Shown piece after piece: positions 1-8,772 of a stretch of 64,000 nt of DNA. The stretch is taken from contig NZ_LYVO01000029.1 of assembly GCF_001984055.1 (NCBI RefSeq), forward strand, positions 17,102 through 81,101, in the 5' to 3' direction. This DNA is from Variovorax sp. KK3 (GTDB lineage: Bacteria > Pseudomonadota > Gammaproteobacteria > Burkholderiales > Burkholderiaceae_C). The notes below the pieces were generated by a model. That model ran no database searches. It was not told where the DNA came from and was given only the letters and a program-made list of their open reading frames with translations. The position numbers were made by a program, and so were the translations under genes. Within the stretch, counting starts at the first letter, position 1, and each line of letters begins with the position of its first letter.

Positions 1-800
1 CCTTCAAGGACCCGCGCCACTACTACTACGGCGTGTACACGATGACGCGGGCTCGCCAGCAAGAAGGCGCCGACCGCCAGTTCGAATTCGCCGACAAGCG
101 CGGCCTGCTGGCCGCGGCCGGGCCCTCGGTGCGCGAGGCGCTCGAGCAGGTGCTGGTGCCGCTGCGGCACTACGAGTGGGGTGCCAACATGAACATGAGT
201 TATTGCTGCGGCTATGGCTACGGCACGGCCATCACCCAGCCCTTCATCTTCGCGGCCATGGACCGGCTGGGCATCGCGCAGTACGTGTCGCGCGTCGGCC
301 TGCAGCTCGACGGCAACACCGGCGCCGCGCTGGATGCCGGCAAGAAGGCCTGGCTCGAGCATCCGGCCTGGCAGGGGCTGCGCCGCTCGGTGGAACAGAT
401 GTTCGTCACCGCAGACTGGTTCGAGCTGTTCGTCGCGCAATGCCTGGTGGCCGACGGGCTGGTGTACCCCCTGCTCTACCGCCGCTTCGCCAACGCCCAG
501 GGCGCCGCCACCGGCCATGCGCTGGCGATGCTGACCGAATTCCAGAACGAGTGGTTCGACGAGACGGCGCGCTGGGTCGACGCCACGCTCAAGACCGCGG
601 CCGGCGAATCGCCCGCGAATGCCGCGCTGCTCGCGCAGTGGTACGCGCACTGGCGCGACGAACTTGCCGCGGCCGTCGAACCTTTGGCTGCGCTGGCCTT
701 CGGCGCTGCCGGTGCCGACGTGCTGGCCGAGGTGCGTGCCGAGCTGGACGCGCGCGCCGCACGCCTTGGCCTGAGCCTTGACTTGGGCCTCGCCGCCTGA
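1..800 (+). CDS. dmpL: Phenol hydroxylase beta subunit DmpL (5' partial)
   Basis: This is the C-terminal part of the structural beta subunit of the multicomponent phenol hydroxylase. The frame is open from base 3, where it already encodes FKDPRHYYYG, a stretch typical of the interior of this subunit, so the true start lies before the window; the internal GTG at 33 is not a start. The beta subunit carries no metal and pairs with DmpN in the (alpha-beta-gamma)2 hydroxylase. The stop is followed after 28 bases by dmpM, which has its own AGGAG-type ribosome binding site. Position as first gene of an L-M-N-O-P-Q run supports the call strongly. The upstream dmpK and any DmpR-type activator are not visible. 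Confidence 0.95.
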   Translation, partial: FKDPRHYYYGVYTMTRARQQEGADRQFEFADKRGLLAAAGPSVREALEQVLVPLRHYEWGANMNMSYCCGYGYGTAITQPFIFAAMDRLGIAQYVSRVGLQLDGNTGAALDAGKKAWLEHPAWQGLRRSVEQMFVTADWFELFVAQCLVADGLVYPLLYRRFANAQGAATGHALAMLTEFQNEWFDETARWVDATLKTAAGESPANAALLAQWYAHWRDELAAAVEPLAALAFGAAGADVLAEVRAELDARAARLGLSLDLGLAA

Positions 801-828
801 GCCCCACCCGATTCAACAGGAGACCCGC

Positions 829-1128
829 ATGAGCACCACCACCCCGCAGGCCGCGACGCGCGCCCCCGTCTTCATCGCGCTGCAGACCAGCGAGTCCGCG
901 CGCGCCATCGTCGAGGCGATCGTCGACGACAACCCGGAGGCCAGCGTCAACGAGTACCCGGCCATGGTCAAGATCGACGCGCCCGGCCGCCTGACCATTC
1001 GCCGCGAAACCGTGGAAGCCCGCATCGGCCGGGCCTGGGACACGCAGGAGCTGCACCTGAGCCTGATCTCGCTGTCCGGGAACATCGACGAGAGCGACGA
1101 CGAATTCACCCTGCACTGGGGCGCTTGA
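829..1128 (+). CDS. dmpM: Phenol hydroxylase regulatory protein DmpM
   Basis: A 99-residue protein matching the small cofactor-free effector component of bacterial multicomponent monooxygenases (DmpM/MmoB family). It binds the hydroxylase and gates substrate and oxygen access at the di-iron site. Start chosen at the ATG preceded by CAGGAGA at proper spacing; an in-frame upstream extension would overlap dmpL and lacks such a site. Features include the family-like segment around residues 22-52 (ARAIVEAIVDDNPEASVNEY) and a C-terminal acidic stretch (DESDDEFTLHW). It sits between the two hydroxylase subunits, as in Pseudomonas dmp operons. Confidence 0.95.
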   Translation: MSTTTPQAATRAPVFIALQTSESARAIVEAIVDDNPEASVNEYPAMVKIDAPGRLTIRRETVEARIGRAWDTQELHLSLISLSGNIDESDDEFTLHWGA

Positions 1129-1151
1129 GCACCGCACACGAGGACCACGAC

Positions 1152-2711
1152 ATGAGCACGACCCACACCACCAAGCGCCTCGGCCTGAAGGAGCGCTACG
1201 CCATGATGACCCGCGGCCTGGGCTGGGAGACCAGCTACCAGCCGATGGACAAGGTGTTCCCCTACGACCAGTTCGAAGGCATCAAGATCCACGACTGGGA
1301 CCGCTGGGAAGACCCCTTCCGCCTCACCATGGACGCTTACTGGAAGTTCCAGGGCGAGAAGGAGAAGAAGCTCTACGCGATCATCGACGCCTTCCAGCAG
1401 AACAACGGGCAGTTCAACGTCAGCGACCCGCGCTATCTGAACACGCTCAAGCTCTTCCTCACCGGCGTGTCGCCGCTCGAATACGCGGCGCACCGCGGCT
1501 ATGCGATGGCCGGGCGCTCGCTGCGCGGCGTGGGCGCGCGGGTGGCCTGCCAGATGCAGTCGATCGACGAGCTGCGCCACTGTCAGACGCAGTTCCACAC
1601 CATCAGCCACTTCAACAAGTACTTCCACGGGCTGCACGACCCGCAGCACATGCACGACCGCGTGTGGTACCTCTCGGTGCCCAAGAGCTACTTCGAAGAC
1701 GCGATGAGCGCGGGGCCCTTCGAGTTCATCACCGCGATCTCGTTCTCCTTCGAATACGTGCTGACCAACCTGCTCTTCATGCCCTTCATGAGCGGCGCGG
1801 CCTACAACGGCGACATGGCGACCGTCACCTTCGGCTTCTCGGCCCAGAGCGACGAATCGCGCCACATGACGCTGGGGCTGGAGGTTGTGAAGTTCATCCT
1901 CGAGCAGGACCCGGACAACGTGCCGATCGTGCAGAAGTGGATCGACAAGTGGTTCTGGCGCGGCTACCGACTGCTCACGCTGGTGGCGATGATGATGGAC
2001 TACATGCTGCCCAAGCGCGTGATGAGCTGGCAGGAAGCCTGGGAGATGTACTTCGAGAAGAACGGCGGCGCGCTGTTCGAGGACCTCTCGCGCTACGGCA
2101 TCCGCATGCCGAAGTACCACGAGGTGGCGAGCAAGGAGAAGACGCGGCTGTCGCACGAGGCCTGGGCCATCTTCAACAACTACGGGCACGCGGCCAACAT
2201 CAACGTGTGGGTGCCGCAGCCCGACGAGATGAGCTGGCTGTCGGAAAAGTACCCGGACACCTTCGACCGCCTGTATCGCCCGCGCTTCGAATGGCTGGCC
2301 GAGCAGGAGCGGCAGGGCCAGCGCTGGTTCAACAACACCCTGCCGATGCTCTGCCAGACCTGCCAGATCCCGATGGCCTTCACCGAGCCGGACGACCCCA
2401 CCAAGATCTGCTACCGCGAGACCACCTACCACGGCATGAAGCACCACTTCTGCTCCGACGGGTGCAAGGACATCTTCGAGGACGAGCCCGAGAAGTACGT
2501 GCAGGCGTGGCTGCCGGTGCATCAGATCTACCAGGGCAACTGCTTCCCTGAAGGCACCGATCCGACCGTCGAGGGCTTTAACCCGCTGGCGGCGGTGCTG
2601 CAGTACTACCACATCGAACCCGGCGTCGACAGCGGCGAGTTCAACAGCTCGCCGGACCGGGCGAACTGGGAGCGGTGGACCGGGCAAGACCTGCAGCCCA
2701 AGGCGGCCTGA
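1152..2711 (+). CDS. dmpN: Phenol hydroxylase alpha subunit DmpN (di-iron oxygenase)
   Basis: Catalytic large subunit, 519 aa, that hydroxylates phenol to catechol at a carboxylate-bridged di-iron centre. Predicted iron ligands are Glu110, Glu140 and His143 (SIDELRHC) from the first half and about Glu201, Glu235 and His238 (SDESRHM) from the second; their spacing matches the soluble methane monooxygenase family. Near the C-terminus (about residues 400-460) lies a cysteine-rich YHS-type segment with CQTC and HHFCSDGC motifs, as in other phenol and toluene monooxygenase alpha subunits. Start taken at ATG 1152 after a CGAGGA site; an earlier in-frame codon at 1125 would overlap dmpM. It is followed by an unusually long 167-base gap to dmpO that contains repeats. 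Confidence 0.97.
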   Translation: MSTTHTTKRLGLKERYAMMTRGLGWETSYQPMDKVFPYDQFEGIKIHDWDRWEDPFRLTMDAYWKFQGEKEKKLYAIIDAFQQNNGQFNVSDPRYLNTLKLFLTGVSPLEYAAHRGYAMAGRSLRGVGARVACQMQSIDELRHCQTQFHTISHFNKYFHGLHDPQHMHDRVWYLSVPKSYFEDAMSAGPFEFITAISFSFEYVLTNLLFMPFMSGAAYNGDMATVTFGFSAQSDESRHMTLGLEVVKFILEQDPDNVPIVQKWIDKWFWRGYRLLTLVAMMMDYMLPKRVMSWQEAWEMYFEKNGGALFEDLSRYGIRMPKYHEVASKEKTRLSHEAWAIFNNYGHAANINVWVPQPDEMSWLSEKYPDTFDRLYRPRFEWLAEQERQGQRWFNNTLPMLCQTCQIPMAFTEPDDPTKICYRETTYHGMKHHFCSDGCKDIFEDEPEKYVQAWLPVHQIYQGNCFPEGTDPTVEGFNPLAAVLQYYHIEPGVDSGEFNSSPDRANWERWTGQDLQPKAA

Positions 2712-2728
2712 AGTCGCCCTCGCCCCAA

Positions 2729-2821
2729 CCCTCTCCCGCCAGCGGGAGAGGGGGCAAGACAAGCGTCCTTCCCCAACCTCCGGCGTGGGCCGGAACTCCC
2801 TCTCCCGCTTGCGGGAGAGGG
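2729..2821. repeat. REP-like pair of hairpins between dmpN and dmpO
   Basis: Two near-identical perfect inverted repeats occur 45 bases apart: 2729-2752 and 2798-2821. Each has 11-bp arms CCCTCTCCCGC / GCGGGAGAGGG and a 2-base loop (CA in the first, TT in the second). Flanking bases (CGCCCTCGCCCCAA on the left, GGCGGGGGTGAGGGTGCG on the right) extend the outer arms imperfectly, so the whole unit can fold as one larger structure. This organisation resembles the dispersed REP/BIME elements common in intergenic DNA of Pseudomonas and Burkholderiales. Within an operon such a unit may protect upstream mRNA or reduce downstream expression. No transposase is nearby. Confidence 0.85.
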
Positions 2822-2878
2822 CGGGGGTGAGGGTGCGTGCCTCAGCAACTGATTGAACATGAACACAAGGAGACTCCC

Positions 2879-3241
2879 ATGCCCGTCGTCGCACTCGCCC
2901 CCCACTACCAAGGCACCGTCGCCGATGCCGAAGACCGCTTCCACGGCAACCGCCTGCTCTACATCGGCTGGGAAGACCACCTGCTGTTCTGCTCGCCGGT
3001 GTGCCTGCCGCTGCCGCCCGGCATGCCCTTCGGCGCACTGCTGAAGGACGTGCTGCCCGGCGTCTACGGCAGCCACCCGGATTTCGCGCGCATCGACTGG
3101 ACGCAGGTGCGCTGGCTCGATTCCGGCAAGCCCTTCACACCCGACCCCGCGAAGTCGCTCGCCGACAACGGCCTGGTCCACAAGTCGGTGATCCGCTTCC
3201 GCACGCCCGGCCTCGCCGGCATCGGCGGTTCGCGCAGCTGA
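2879..3241 (+). CDS. dmpO: Phenol hydroxylase subunit DmpO (gamma)
   Basis: A 120-residue protein matching the small third hydroxylase subunit (DmpO/TouE/MmoZ type), which completes the alpha-beta-gamma protomer. Start at ATG 2879, preceded by ACAAGGAGAC; an upstream in-frame extension would run into the repeat-bearing gap. The sequence has no cofactor motif, as expected. The segment around residues 50-85, with FGALLKDVLPGVYGSHPDF and IDWTQVRW, is characteristic of this family. Translation of this gene and all downstream genes must pass the REP-like structure after dmpN, unless an internal promoter exists. Confidence 0.93.
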   Translation: MPVVALAPHYQGTVADAEDRFHGNRLLYIGWEDHLLFCSPVCLPLPPGMPFGALLKDVLPGVYGSHPDFARIDWTQVRWLDSGKPFTPDPAKSLADNGLVHKSVIRFRTPGLAGIGGSRS

Positions 3242-3258
3242 GAGCCAGGGAGCACGCC

Positions 3259-4317
3259 ATGAGCTTCCAGATCACGATCGAGCCGCTGGGCCAGGGCATC
3301 GCCGCGGCCGACGGACAGACGGTGCTCGACGCCTGCCTGCGTGCCGGCGTGTGGCTGCCCCATGCCTGCGGCCACGGCGTCTGCGGCACCTGCAAGGTGC
3401 AGCTGCTCGAAGGCGAATGCGAGCACGGCGATGCCTCCAACTTCGCGCTGATGGACTTCGAACGCGACGAGGGCAAGATCCTCGCCTGCTGCGCGATGGC
3501 GCAGGGCGACATCGTCATCGAGGCCGAGATCGACGAAGATCCCGACGCGCAGTTCCTTCCGCTCGAGGACTTCGAGGCCGAGTTGGTCGAAGCGCGCATG
3601 CTCACGCCCACCATTCGCGGCCTGTGGCTGCGCACCGCTCAGCCGGTGCCCTTCCAGGCCGGCCAGTACCTGATGCTGCACGTGCCGGGCGTGGATGGCG
3701 CACGGGCCTTCTCGATCGCCAACGCGCCGCAGGACGGCTTGATCGAACTGCACATCCGCCGCGTGCCCGGCGGCCGCGCCACGGGCTGGTTGCACGAGTC
3801 GCTGCAGCCGGGCGACGCGCTTCGATTCACCGCACCCAACGGCCGCTTCTTCGTGCGCAAGTCGGCCGGGCTGCCGATGATCTTCGTGGCCGGCGGCTCG
3901 GGCCTGTCGAGCCCCAAGTCGATGGTGCAGGACCTGCTGGCCGAAGGCTGCGAGCTGCCGATCACGCTGGTGCAGGGCGCGCGCAGCCGCGACGAGCTGT
4001 ACTACCGCGAGCTCTTCGAAGCGCTGGCCGAACTGCATCCGAACTTCACGTACATCCCGGTGCTGTCGGACCTGCAGCCCGGCGACGACTGGGCCGGCGA
4101 ACGCGGCTTCGCGCACGAAGCGCTCAAGGCGCATTTCGCGAACGACTTCCGCGGCCACAAGGCCTACCTGTGCGGACCGCCGCCGATGACCGAGGCCTGC
4201 ATCGCCACGCTGATGCAGGGGCGGCTCTTCGAGCGCGACATCTACACCGAGAAGTTCTTCACCGCCGCCGATGCAGCCAACGCGGCACCGCGCAGCCCGC
4301 TCTTCAAGGCCCTTTGA
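3259..4317 (+). CDS. dmpP: Phenol hydroxylase reductase DmpP
   Basis: NADH-dependent reductase, 352 aa, passing electrons to the DmpLNO hydroxylase. Domains in order: N-terminal plant-type [2Fe-2S] ferredoxin (residues about 1-90; CGHGVCGTC plus a fourth cysteine in ILACC), FAD domain (about 100-200; RAFSIAN in place of the usual RxYS), and NAD domain (about 210-340; GGSGLS and CGPPPM). Length equals that of known DmpP proteins. Start at ATG 3259 after AGGGAG; a long in-frame extension upstream overlaps dmpO and is not credible. Followed closely by dmpQ. Confidence 0.97.
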   Translation: MSFQITIEPLGQGIAAADGQTVLDACLRAGVWLPHACGHGVCGTCKVQLLEGECEHGDASNFALMDFERDEGKILACCAMAQGDIVIEAEIDEDPDAQFLPLEDFEAELVEARMLTPTIRGLWLRTAQPVPFQAGQYLMLHVPGVDGARAFSIANAPQDGLIELHIRRVPGGRATGWLHESLQPGDALRFTAPNGRFFVRKSAGLPMIFVAGGSGLSSPKSMVQDLLAEGCELPITLVQGARSRDELYYRELFEALAELHPNFTYIPVLSDLQPGDDWAGERGFAHEALKAHFANDFRGHKAYLCGPPPMTEACIATLMQGRLFERDIYTEKFFTAADAANAAPRSPLFKAL

Positions 4318-4327
4318 GCTTCGCTCC

Positions 4328-4687
4328 ATGACCATGACCTACGCGATCGCCATCGGCAACACGCAGGAGCAGTACCGCTGCCGCGCCGACCAGACCCTGC
4401 TGGGCGGCATGGAGCAGCTCGGCCGCAAGGGCATCCCGGTCGGCTGCCGCGGCGGCGGCTGCGGCGTGTGCAAGGTGCGCATCGAGTCGGGCACGACCCG
4501 CTGCGAGCGCATGAGCCGCTGTCACGTGAGCGCCGACGAAGAGGCGCAGGGCTACGTGCTGGCCTGCCGCGCCTATCCGCAGAGCGACCTGGCGTTGCGG
4601 GCCGTCGAGCGCCTGGCGCGCTGCATCGAGCGGCATCGCACGCCGACCTTCTTGCAATCCGCTTCGCAACCCCTTTCCCAACCCTGA
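4328..4687 (+). CDS. dmpQ: Ferredoxin DmpQ (catechol dioxygenase reactivation)
   Basis: A 119-residue chloroplast-type [2Fe-2S] ferredoxin with the cluster motif [10 protein letters not shown] around residue 40 and a further cysteine in VLACRAY. In dmp and xyl operons the equivalent protein (DmpQ/XylT) re-reduces the active-site iron of catechol 2,3-dioxygenase after it has been oxidised, and its place directly before dmpB fits. Two in-frame ATGs lie at 4328 and 4334; neither has a strong ribosome binding site, so the exact start is uncertain by two residues. The gene begins 10 bases after dmpP. Confidence 0.9.
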   Translation: MTMTYAIAIGNTQEQYRCRADQTLLGGMEQLGRKGIPVGCRGGGCGVCKVRIESGTTRCERMSRCHVSADEEAQGYVLACRAYPQSDLALRAVERLARCIERHRTPTFLQSASQPLSQP

Positions 4688-4719
4688 ACCCCCCACCCAC
4701 CCCACCAAGGAGACTCACC

Positions 4720-5652
4720 ATGGCACTCACAGGCGTCCTTCGCCCCGGCCACGTCCAGCTGCGCGTGCTCGACATGACCGCTTCGCTGCGTCACTACCGC
4801 GACGTGCTCGGCCTCATCGAGACCGGCCGCGACGCGCAGGGCCGCGTCTATTTCAAGGCCTGGGACGAGCACGACCACCACAGCGTGGTGCTGCGTGAAG
4901 CCGACACGGCCGGCATGGACTTCATGGGCTTTCGCGTCGATTCGCCGGCCACGCTGGAGCGGCTGGCCGCGCAGGTCAAGGCCAGCGGGCTCGCGAGCGA
5001 CATCCACTGGATCGAAGCCGGCGAACTGCTGAAGACCGGCCAGCGCCTGCGCTTCACCGTGCCCACCGGCCATCTGATCGAGCTCTTCGCCGAGAAGGAA
5101 AAGGTCGGCAACGGCATGCCTTACGAAAACCCCGAAGTCTCGCCCGACGACTTGAAGGGCATGGCGCCCTCGCGCTTCGACCACTGCCTGCTCTACGGCG
5201 ACGACGTCGACGGCACGGTGAAGCTCTTCACCGAGGTGCTGGGCTTCGAGATGGCCGAGAAGGTGGTGGCCGGGCCCGAGAAGATGCTGATCGCGGCCTT
5301 CCTGACCTGCAGCACCAAGCCGCACGACATCGCCTTCATCCGCCACGCGGAGAAGAACAAGTTCCACCACGCCTCCTTCATGCTCGACAACTGGGGCGAG
5401 GTGCTGAAGGCGGCCGACATCATCACGAAGAAGCGGGTGTCGCTGGACATCGGCCCGACGCGCCACGGCATCACGCGCGGCGAGACGATCTATTTCTTCG
5501 ACCCGAGCGGCAACCGCAACGAGGTGTTCTCGGGCGGCTACATCTACTACCCGGACAAGCCGCCGCTGGTGTGGACCGACGACGAGCTGGGGCGCGCGAT
5601 CTTCTATCACGACCGCAAGCTCAACGAGAACTTCCTGTCGGTGCTGACCTGA
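4720..5652 (+). CDS. dmpB: Catechol 2,3-dioxygenase DmpB
   Basis: Extradiol dioxygenase of 310 aa that cleaves catechol to 2-hydroxymuconic semialdehyde, using Fe(II). It is built from two vicinal-oxygen-chelate domains. The predicted iron ligands lie near residues 155 (RFDHCLLYG), 216-217 (KFHHASF) and 268 (NRNEVFSGG), with spacing equal to XylE/DmpB. Start at ATG 4720 after AAGGAGA. The stop codon at 5650-5652 abuts the ribosome binding site of dmpC, suggesting translational coupling. Confidence 0.98.
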   Translation: MALTGVLRPGHVQLRVLDMTASLRHYRDVLGLIETGRDAQGRVYFKAWDEHDHHSVVLREADTAGMDFMGFRVDSPATLERLAAQVKASGLASDIHWIEAGELLKTGQRLRFTVPTGHLIELFAEKEKVGNGMPYENPEVSPDDLKGMAPSRFDHCLLYGDDVDGTVKLFTEVLGFEMAEKVVAGPEKMLIAAFLTCSTKPHDIAFIRHAEKNKFHHASFMLDNWGEVLKAADIITKKRVSLDIGPTRHGITRGETIYFFDPSGNRNEVFSGGYIYYPDKPPLVWTDDELGRAIFYHDRKLNENFLSVLT

Positions 5653-5662
5653 GGGCGTGGCG

Positions 5663-7117
5663 ATGAAGCAGTTCCTCAACTTCATCGGCGGCGAGTTCGT
5701 CGCCACCGGCCGCACCTTCGACAACCGCGCGCCGGTCGACGACCGCGTGCTGGGCCAGGTGCACGAGGCCGGCGCGGCCGAGGTCGATGCCGCGGTGCGG
5801 GCCGCACGCGCCGCGCTCGACGGCGAATGGGGCCGCATGCCGGTGGCGCGCCGCGTCGAGCTGCTGCATGCGGTGGCCGACGAGATCAACCGCCGCTTCG
5901 ACGACTTCCTGCAGGCCGAGATGGCCGACACCGGCAAGCCGCATGCGTTGGCCTCGCACGTGGACATTCCGCGCGGCGCGGCCAACTTCAAGGTCTTCGC
6001 CGACATGGTGAAGAACGTTCCCACCGAGAGCTTCGAGATGACGACGCCCGACGGCGGCCAGGCGCTCAACTACGCGCTGCGCTCGCCCGTGGGCGTGATC
6101 GGCGTGGTGTGCCCGTGGAACCTGCCGTTGCTGCTGATGACCTGGAAGGTGGGCCCGGCGCTGGCCTGCGGCAACACGGTGGTCGTCAAGCCCTCGGAAG
6201 AGACGCCCGCGACCGCCACGCTGCTGGGCGAGGTGATGAATGCGGTGGGCATTCCGCCGGGCGTCTACAACGTGGTGCACGGCTTCGGGCCCGGCTCGGC
6301 CGGCGAGTACCTGACGCGCCATGCGGGCGTGAACGCGATCACCTTCACCGGCGAGACGCGCACCGGCGAGGCCATCATGGCGGCCGCGGCGCAGGGCGTG
6401 CGGCCGGTGTCCTTCGAGTTGGGCGGCAAGAACGCCGGCATCGTGTTCGCCGACGCCGATTTCGAGCAGGCGGTCGCCGGCATCACGCGCAGCGCCTTCG
6501 AGAACTGCGGCCAGGTCTGCCTGGGCACCGAGCGGGTGTACGTGGAGCGGCCGATCTTCGAACGCTTCGTGTCCGCGCTGAAGGCGAAGGCCGAGGCGCT
6601 GAAGCCCGGGCCGTCGGAAGACCCCGGCGTGGGCATCGGGCCGCTGATCTCCAGGGAGCATCAGCAGAAGGTGCTGGGCTACTACGACAAGGCCGTGAAG
6701 GACGGCGCCACCGTGGTCACCGGCGGCGGCGTGCCCAAGATGGCCGGCGCCCTGGCGGAAGGCCACTGGGTGCAGCCGACCATCTGGACCGGCCTGCCCG
6801 AGTCGGCCGCGGTGATCCGCGAGGAGATCTTCGGCCCCTGCTGCCACATCGCGCCCTTCGACTCCGAGGACGAGGCGATCGCGTTGGCCAACGCCACCGA
6901 CTACGGCCTCGCCACCACCGTGTGGACCCGCGACCTGGGCCGCGCGCACCGCGTGGCGCGGCGCGTCGAGGTGGGCATCTGCTGGATCAACAGCTGGTTC
7001 CTGCGCGACCTGCGCACGCCTTTCGGCGGCGCCAAGGCCTCGGGCATCGGCCGCGAAGGCGGCGTGCATTCGCTGGAGTTCTACACCGAGCTTCGCAACG
7101 TCTGCGTGAAGCTGTGA
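5663..7117 (+). CDS. dmpC: 2-hydroxymuconic semialdehyde dehydrogenase DmpC
   Basis: NAD-dependent aldehyde dehydrogenase, 484 aa, oxidising the ring-fission product to 4-oxalocrotonate (the oxidative branch). Motifs: substrate/cofactor region PWNLPLL near 153, FELGGKN with general-base glutamate near 252, and the nucleophilic cysteine in ENCGQVCLG near 283. Start placed at ATG 5663 because GAGGG lies seven bases before it; a GTG at 5657 is also in frame. C-terminal GGAKASGIGREGG is typical of the hydroxymuconic semialdehyde dehydrogenase group. Followed after 10 bases by dmpD. Confidence 0.96.
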   Translation: MKQFLNFIGGEFVATGRTFDNRAPVDDRVLGQVHEAGAAEVDAAVRAARAALDGEWGRMPVARRVELLHAVADEINRRFDDFLQAEMADTGKPHALASHVDIPRGAANFKVFADMVKNVPTESFEMTTPDGGQALNYALRSPVGVIGVVCPWNLPLLLMTWKVGPALACGNTVVVKPSEETPATATLLGEVMNAVGIPPGVYNVVHGFGPGSAGEYLTRHAGVNAITFTGETRTGEAIMAAAAQGVRPVSFELGGKNAGIVFADADFEQAVAGITRSAFENCGQVCLGTERVYVERPIFERFVSALKAKAEALKPGPSEDPGVGIGPLISREHQQKVLGYYDKAVKDGATVVTGGGVPKMAGALAEGHWVQPTIWTGLPESAAVIREEIFGPCCHIAPFDSEDEAIALANATDYGLATTVWTRDLGRAHRVARRVEVGICWINSWFLRDLRTPFGGAKASGIGREGGVHSLEFYTELRNVCVKL

Positions 7118-7127
7118 AGGGGCCGAC

Positions 7128-7952
7128 GTGAGCAATCCCGAGATCGCCGGCACGGTGCGCACCGGCGCCTTCCGCACCAACGTGCACGACCTGGGCGAAG
7201 GGCCGCCGGTGCTCTTCATCCACGGCTCCGGCCCCGGCGTGAGCGCGTGGGCCAACTGGCGGCTGGCGCTGCCCGAGCTCGCGAAGACGCGCCGCGTGAT
7301 CGCGCCGGACATGGCGGGCTTCGGCTTCACCGAGCGTGTACCGGATGCGCAGTACACGATGGACGGCTGGGTCCAGCAGGCCATCGACTTGCTGGACGCG
7401 CTGGACGTCGAGCGCACCGACCTGGTCGGCAACTCGTTCGGCGGTGCGCTGTCGCTGGCACTGGCGATCCGCGCGCCGCACCGCGTGCGGCGGCTGGTGC
7501 TGATGGGCAGCGTGGGCGTGCCCTTCGACATCACCCCGGGGCTGGATGCGGTGTGGGGCTACACGCCGTCGTTCGAGAACATGCGCCGGATCATGGACGT
7601 GTTCGCCTTCGACCGCGGCCTGGTCACCGACGAGTTGGCGCAGCTGCGCTACGAGGCCAGCGTGCGGCCGGGCTTCCAGGCGTCCTTCGCGGCGATGTTC
7701 CCGGCGCCGCGGCAGAGATGGGTGGATGCCATGGCCAGCCCCGAGGCCGCCATCCGCGCCCTGCCCCACGAGACGCTGCTGCTCCACGGACGCGAGGACC
7801 AGGTGATTCCGCTCTCCACCTCGCTCACGCTGGCCCAGTGGATTCCGAACAGCCAGCTGCACGTGTTCGGCCGCTGCGGGCACTGGACGCAGATCGAGCA
7901 CGGCGCGCGCTTCGTGCGGCTGGTGCGCGACTTCCTGGACGAAGGCATCTGA
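7128..7952 (+). CDS. dmpD: 2-hydroxymuconic semialdehyde hydrolase DmpD
   Basis: Alpha/beta-hydrolase of 274 aa for the hydrolytic branch, releasing formate (or a carboxylic acid from substituted rings) to give 2-oxopent-4-enoate. The nucleophile elbow GNSFGG lies near residue 103, the acid in REDQVIP near 222 and the histidine in CGHWTQIE near 251. Oxyanion-loop HGSGPGVSAW near residue 30 is characteristic of meta-cleavage hydrolases. A GTG start at 7128 follows GAAGGGG. Having both DmpC and DmpD lets the strain handle catechol and methylcatechols. Confidence 0.95.
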   Translation: MSNPEIAGTVRTGAFRTNVHDLGEGPPVLFIHGSGPGVSAWANWRLALPELAKTRRVIAPDMAGFGFTERVPDAQYTMDGWVQQAIDLLDALDVERTDLVGNSFGGALSLALAIRAPHRVRRLVLMGSVGVPFDITPGLDAVWGYTPSFENMRRIMDVFAFDRGLVTDELAQLRYEASVRPGFQASFAAMFPAPRQRWVDAMASPEAAIRALPHETLLLHGREDQVIPLSTSLTLAQWIPNSQLHVFGRCGHWTQIEHGARFVRLVRDFLDEGI

Positions 7953-7976
7953 TTCAACGCAACGAAGGACCATGAG

Positions 7977-8759
7977 ATGGAACCGCAACTGATCGAACAG
8001 CTCGGCGACGAGCTCTACGCCGCGCTCACCGCGCGCCAGCCGATAGCCCCGCTGACCGAGCGCCACGAGGGCATCGGCATCGAGGACGCCTACCGCATCC
8101 AGCAGCGCATGATCGCTCGCCGCCTGGAAGCCGGCGAACGCGTCGTCGGCAAGAAGGTCGGCGTGACCTCGCGCGCCGTGATGAACATGCTGGGCGTGTA
8201 CCAGCCCGACTTCGGCTACCTGCTCGACGGCATGGTGGTCAACGAGGGCGAGTCGATCGACAGCACGACGCTGATCCAGCCCAAGGCCGAGGGCGAGATC
8301 GCCTTCGTGCTGAAGCGCGACCTGATGGGGCCGGGCATCGGCGCGGCCGACGTGCTGGCCGCCACCGAATGCGTGATGCCCTGCTTCGAGATCGTCGATT
8401 CGCGCATCCGCGACTGGAAGATCAAGATCGCCGACACCGTGGCCGACAACGCCTCCTGCGGCGTCTTCGTGCTGGGCGACAGCGCGGTCGATCCGCGCCG
8501 CGTGGACCTCACGACCTGCGGCATGGTGCTGGAGAAGAACGGCGAGATCGTCGCCACCGGCGCGGGGGCGGCCGCGCTGGGCTCGCCGCTCAACGCGGTG
8601 GCCTGGCTGGCCAACACGCTGGGCGGCCTGGGCATCGGGCTCAAGGCCGGCGAGGTGGTGCTCTCGGGCGCGCTGGCTGCCATGTTCCCGGCCAAGGCCG
8701 GCGATAACTTCCGCGTGTCGATCGGCGGCCTCGGTGGCTGCTCCGTCCGCTTTCATTGA
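7977..8759 (+). CDS. dmpE: 2-oxopent-4-enoate hydratase DmpE
   Basis: A 260-residue member of the hydratase/decarboxylase family (FAH-like fold) that hydrates 2-hydroxypent-2,4-dienoate to 4-hydroxy-2-oxovalerate. It is a paralogue of dmpH further along the operon; both share the [30 protein letters not shown] and [18 protein letters not shown] segments. The order next to aldolase genes and the closer match to the hydratase pattern (length 260, [10 protein letters not shown]) distinguish the two. An AAGGA site lies shortly upstream of ATG 7977; a nearby ATG at 7972 is out of frame. Confidence 0.93.
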   Translation: MEPQLIEQLGDELYAALTARQPIAPLTERHEGIGIEDAYRIQQRMIARRLEAGERVVGKKVGVTSRAVMNMLGVYQPDFGYLLDGMVVNEGESIDSTTLIQPKAEGEIAFVLKRDLMGPGIGAADVLAATECVMPCFEIVDSRIRDWKIKIADTVADNASCGVFVLGDSAVDPRRVDLTTCGMVLEKNGEIVATGAGAAALGSPLNAVAWLANTLGGLGIGLKAGEVVLSGALAAMFPAKAGDNFRVSIGGLGGCSVRFH

Positions 8760-8772
8760 AGGAACGAACCCC

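Noticed and set aside
813..3038. Long minus-strand reading frame of 741 codons opposite dmpM, dmpN and dmpO
   Set aside because: It mirrors the third-position GC bias of clear phenol hydroxylase genes on the plus strand, is low-complexity (His/Arg/Val/Leu rich) and has no family motif.
3064..4335. Minus-strand frame opposite dmpP
   Set aside because: Overlaps the well-supported reductase gene completely and shows no recognisable domain.
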